This document shows, in pieces, positions 61,897-64,000 of a DNA stretch of 64,000 bases (positions are counted from its first letter, which is position 1; each line of letters starts with the position of its first letter). The translations under genes were made by a program, and so were the position numbers. The notes below the pieces were generated by a model, which saw only the letters and a program-made list of their open reading frames with translations, was not told the origin of the DNA and did no database searches. The DNA is taken from contig NC_012483.1 of assembly GCF_000022565.1 (NCBI RefSeq), positions 434,001 to 498,000 of the forward strand, in the 5' to 3' direction. Source of the DNA: Acidobacterium capsulatum ATCC 51196. GTDB lineage: Bacteria > Acidobacteriota > Terriglobia > Terriglobales > Acidobacteriaceae.

Positions 61897-62643
61897 TTAT
61901 GCATCCGCTTTGACTTGCGCTGATGGATCGCATGAGTTGGCAATGTTGCGGTCTCTGGTCTGTAGAGTGCCTATGGAATGCGGTCCACATTCCTTGATGA
62001 CTTTCAGGTTTCTAAGCTTGCGTCTTGCGCGATGTAGCCGGGTCTTTGCGGCGGATTGCGTAATTTCCAAAGCCTGCGCAATCTCTCCGATGGAGCATCC
62101 TTCGGCAAGACCAGTTCGCATAACCGAGCGCAAAGTCGGTTCAAGCCGTTCAATAGCGCTCATTGTTTTCTGCAGCCGCTGGCGCAAATCGCAAATCTGC
62201 TCAGGGTTGAGTGCGTTGTCCCGGACCTCAAACGTTAATGGCTCATCTTCAGGTCCCGCTGTCCTCTCCATCGCGATTTCGGCCTGATGGCGCCGTTGTC
62301 GGACTTTCATAAGTGCCGAATTGATCGCAATTCTGTTCAACCATGTGTAGAACTGAGACCGGCCTTCGAAAGACTGGAGCTTGACGAATGCACGAAGAAA
62401 CGTGTCTTGCAAGGCATCTTCGGCATCCTCTCGATTGCCGGTGATGGCGACTATCTGCCTAAAAATCCGATGTCTATAAAGCAATTGAAGCTGATCGAAT
62501 GCGGCGTGCGATCCTTGCTGCGCAGCCAGGACGAGGGTACTGATAGACTGCGGCGGGTCGTCTGTGCTGGCTGATTCAGAAAATGGTTTGTCAAACCGGG
62601 CCGGAATAGCATGGCGGCCAACGTCGTGGAATTCACGTTGCAT
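61897..62643 (-). CDS. ECF sigma factor
   Basis: A 248-aa sigma-70 family factor of ECF type. Region 2 is seen in ITGNREDAEDALQDTFLRAF and FYTWLNRIAINSALM. Region 4 HTH is in GCSIGEIAQALEITQSAAKTRLHRAR. The N-terminal 40 residues are extra. No anti-sigma gene is directly downstream; its regulator may be elsewhere. A palindromic AAGGTATCGAT-type site lies about 80 bases upstream. Confidence 0.9.
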   Translation of the reverse strand: MQREFHDVGRHAIPARFDKPFSESASTDDPPQSISTLVLAAQQGSHAAFDQLQLLYRHRIFRQIVAITGNREDAEDALQDTFLRAFVKLQSFEGRSQFYTWLNRIAINSALMKVRQRRHQAEIAMERTAGPEDEPLTFEVRDNALNPEQICDLRQRLQKTMSAIERLEPTLRSVMRTGLAEGCSIGEIAQALEITQSAAKTRLHRARRKLRNLKVIKECGPHSIGTLQTRDRNIANSCDPSAQVKADA

Positions 62644-62989
62644 TCCAGTGCTCCAGATGCTGGATGTTCTCCAGATGCAGCTTGATTAGGCCAGAGCCGT
62701 GGAGTCCAAACCATCAGACAAAGGTATCGATATACACCTTGGTATCGGATGATCTGAACCAGACCACATTGCCGGCAAAGCTCGGGTTCGCGGTAGGAGC
62801 AACCTGGATATCTGCTAGAATCGGGCTTACTCGCGGCTATCAGCGATCTTCGTTTGGACACATCGCTTTCTTGCGGGTGGATCATTCATAATCTCGCTAC
62901 GGCTCGAAGGGCCAAACCGTCCAGGATGGCCTGCAATTCAGCGTAGGCTTTCTTGTTGCGTGGTGCCCCATGCGGTCGGGAGGCATCCG
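62644..62989. other. Divergent control region of ECF and PAS-sensor genes
   Basis: 346 bases without a convincing gene (a minus-strand frame at 62451-62885 overlaps the ECF gene and looks random). An AAGGTAT-CGAT-ATACACCTT inverted repeat lies at 62721-62740, followed by another GGTATCG. Confidence 0.5.
62721..62740. promoter_or_regulatory. Inverted repeat sharing AAGGTATCGAT
   Basis: AAGGTATCGAT is paired imperfectly with ATACACCTT. The core equals part of the palindrome at 60289-60316, suggesting a shared regulator for both promoters. Confidence 0.4.
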
Positions 62990-64000
62990 TTGGTACAAAT
63001 CCGCCAAAACAATCTATCGCCGCTTACTTCGGAGCCGGACCCGGGATCGGGAAGCCGCGCAGCAGAGAGGATTGCAGAGCTTGAGCAGGTGAACGAGGTC
63101 CTCAGAACTGAAATCGCCGCACTGAAAGATGTCGAGAGCCGCCTGCGGGCAAGCGAAGAGTCTCTGAAACAATCTGAGGTCAAACTCCGCCAGGTGATCG
63201 ATACTATCCCCACGCTTGTCTGGTGCAATCTCCCCGATGGTCCGAATGAATTCCTTAACAAGAAATGGCTAGACTACACGGGGCTTTCCCGCGAAGAGGC
63301 AAGCGGGTGGGGCTGGCAGGCATCTTTCCATCCGGATGATCTTGGGCCTTTGATGAAGCGTTGGCAAGAGCTGCTCATCACGGAAGAGCCTGGGGAGATC
63401 GAGTCACGGATTCGCCAACACGACGGAGCATGGCGGTGGTTCCTTATCCGAGTGGAGCCATTCCGCGATGAAAGCGGCAAGGTCGTGCGTTGGTATGGCA
63501 CGAGCACAGATATCCATGACCGCAAGCGTACCGAAGAAGCGCTCAGGCAAAGTGAGGAAAAATACCGAGTTGTAATTGAAGCGGCGCATGACTCCGTCAT
63601 CAGTATTGATGAGCGCGGTGTCGTTGTATTTGCAAATCCAGTTGTAGAAATGACCTTCGGCTACGCGTCTGCCGAACTTGTAGAAAAATCAATCTCACTA
63701 CTGATGCCGAAATTTATCAGTAGGCTCCGCGAAGATTGCAATGAGCAACAAGCAGAGGCTTGCGAACAACACCTGAACTGGAAAGATGTTGAATTCACTG
63801 CTATCCATGCCAACGGAAGCGAATTTCCAGTTGAAGTGTCTATGGGAGAGGTAAGAACAGGCGAGCAGAGGATATTTACTTGTCTCATCCGCGATGTATC
63901 TGAAAGAAGACTTAGCGAAGAGGCTCTGAGGCAAAGCGCACGGAGTTTGCGGTCTCTGGTCGATACAATTCCCGGCCTTGTATGCACACTTTCGCCTGAC
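62990..64000 (+). CDS. Multi-PAS sensor protein (probable histidine kinase), partial
   Basis: Open frame that runs off the right edge, at least 337 codons. Start TTG 62990 has GGGAGG 6 bases upstream. A coiled coil (residues ~20-55) is followed by PAS domain 1 (RQVIDTIPTLVWCNLPDG to GTSTDIHDRKRTEEAL), PAS domain 2 (VVIEAAHDSVISIDERG to LIRDVSERRLSEEAL) and the start of a third (SLVDTIPGLVCTL). The kinase or output domain is beyond the window. It is divergent from the ECF sigma gene. Confidence 0.85.
   Translation, partial: MVQIRQNNLSPLTSEPDPGSGSRAAERIAELEQVNEVLRTEIAALKDVESRLRASEESLKQSEVKLRQVIDTIPTLVWCNLPDGPNEFLNKKWLDYTGLSREEASGWGWQASFHPDDLGPLMKRWQELLITEEPGEIESRIRQHDGAWRWFLIRVEPFRDESGKVVRWYGTSTDIHDRKRTEEALRQSEEKYRVVIEAAHDSVISIDERGVVVFANPVVEMTFGYASAELVEKSISLLMPKFISRLREDCNEQQAEACEQHLNWKDVEFTAIHANGSEFPVEVSMGEVRTGEQRIFTCLIRDVSERRLSEEALRQSARSLRSLVDTIPGLVCTLSPD

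Noticed and set aside
62451-62885. Minus-strand 144-aa frame overlapping the ECF gene start
   Set aside because: Different frame from the ECF gene, no motifs and no ribosome site.

Overview
The window is a GC-rich bacterial chromosome segment, most likely from an Acidobacteriota member (Acidobacteriaceae/Terriglobia type). I infer this from an Oar-like TonB receptor with an N-terminal carboxypeptidase-regulatory-like domain, the RibBA architecture, bacterial Ig-like repeats of a style common in that phylum, and a dispersed repeat with the motifs GTCATTCTGAG and GGCTTCAGCCCC. No rRNA or taxonomic marker is present, so the assignment is an inference.

1-31.1 kb: a transposable (Mu/B3-type) prophage. 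An early block runs leftward (small HTH protein, regulatory protein, small coiled coil, MuA-like transposase, MuB-like ATPase, and a partial gene that leaves the window). It starts from a promoter whose 17-bp spacer holds a 14-bp palindrome, the likely repressor operator. The repressor is divergent and is followed by a lipoprotein gene, a small membrane protein gene and a terminator, a probable set of genes expressed in the lysogen. The late block runs rightward: lysis (GH73 endolysin, membrane coiled coil, holin-like), terminase, DUF935 portal, F-like protein, protease with a nested scaffold, decoration protein and major capsid. It continues with Mu gp35/36/G/gp37-like connector genes and a long-tail module of siphovirus type (tail tube, chaperone, tape measure, M/L/J-like tip proteins). 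No sheath or baseplate genes of the Mu myovirus type are seen. The last gene ends at 31043, and two tandem 22-bp units at 31082-31125 are a candidate right end. The left end lies outside the window.

31.1-46.2 kb: host chromosome. A dispersed repeat is followed by a compact transcription unit (31377-31633: promoter, near-perfect anti-SD complement, 18-codon ORF, hairpins, terminator), three related palindromes, and ribBA. After these come a HAD phosphatase, an aminotransferase, an MBL-fold hydrolase, a small conserved protein, and an MFS transporter with a LacI regulator. A potassium-uptake locus completes the region: a short KdpD-like kinase divergent from kdpE, then small membrane ORFs and kdpF-A-B-C.

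46.4-54.3 kb: a leftward cluster of a TonB-dependent receptor, an AhpD-like protein, a reductive-dehalogenase/QueG-like Fe-S protein and an MFS exporter/importer, with two tandem AhpD-like paralogues upstream. Together they suggest uptake and reductive handling of an unknown substrate.

54.7-64.0 kb: probable genomic island. A 45-nt 3' fragment of tRNA-Asn(GUU), starting at the anticodon loop and ending in CCA, is followed by repeated TACCCACA sites like integrase arm sites. Beyond it lie a hypothetical protein and a run of leftward redox and hydrolase genes (two SDRs, nitroreductase, MDR reductase, alpha/beta hydrolase with Asp nucleophile, nitronate monooxygenase). Several of these have palindromic operator-like sites nearby. 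An ECF sigma factor and a multi-PAS sensor protein that runs off the right edge follow.
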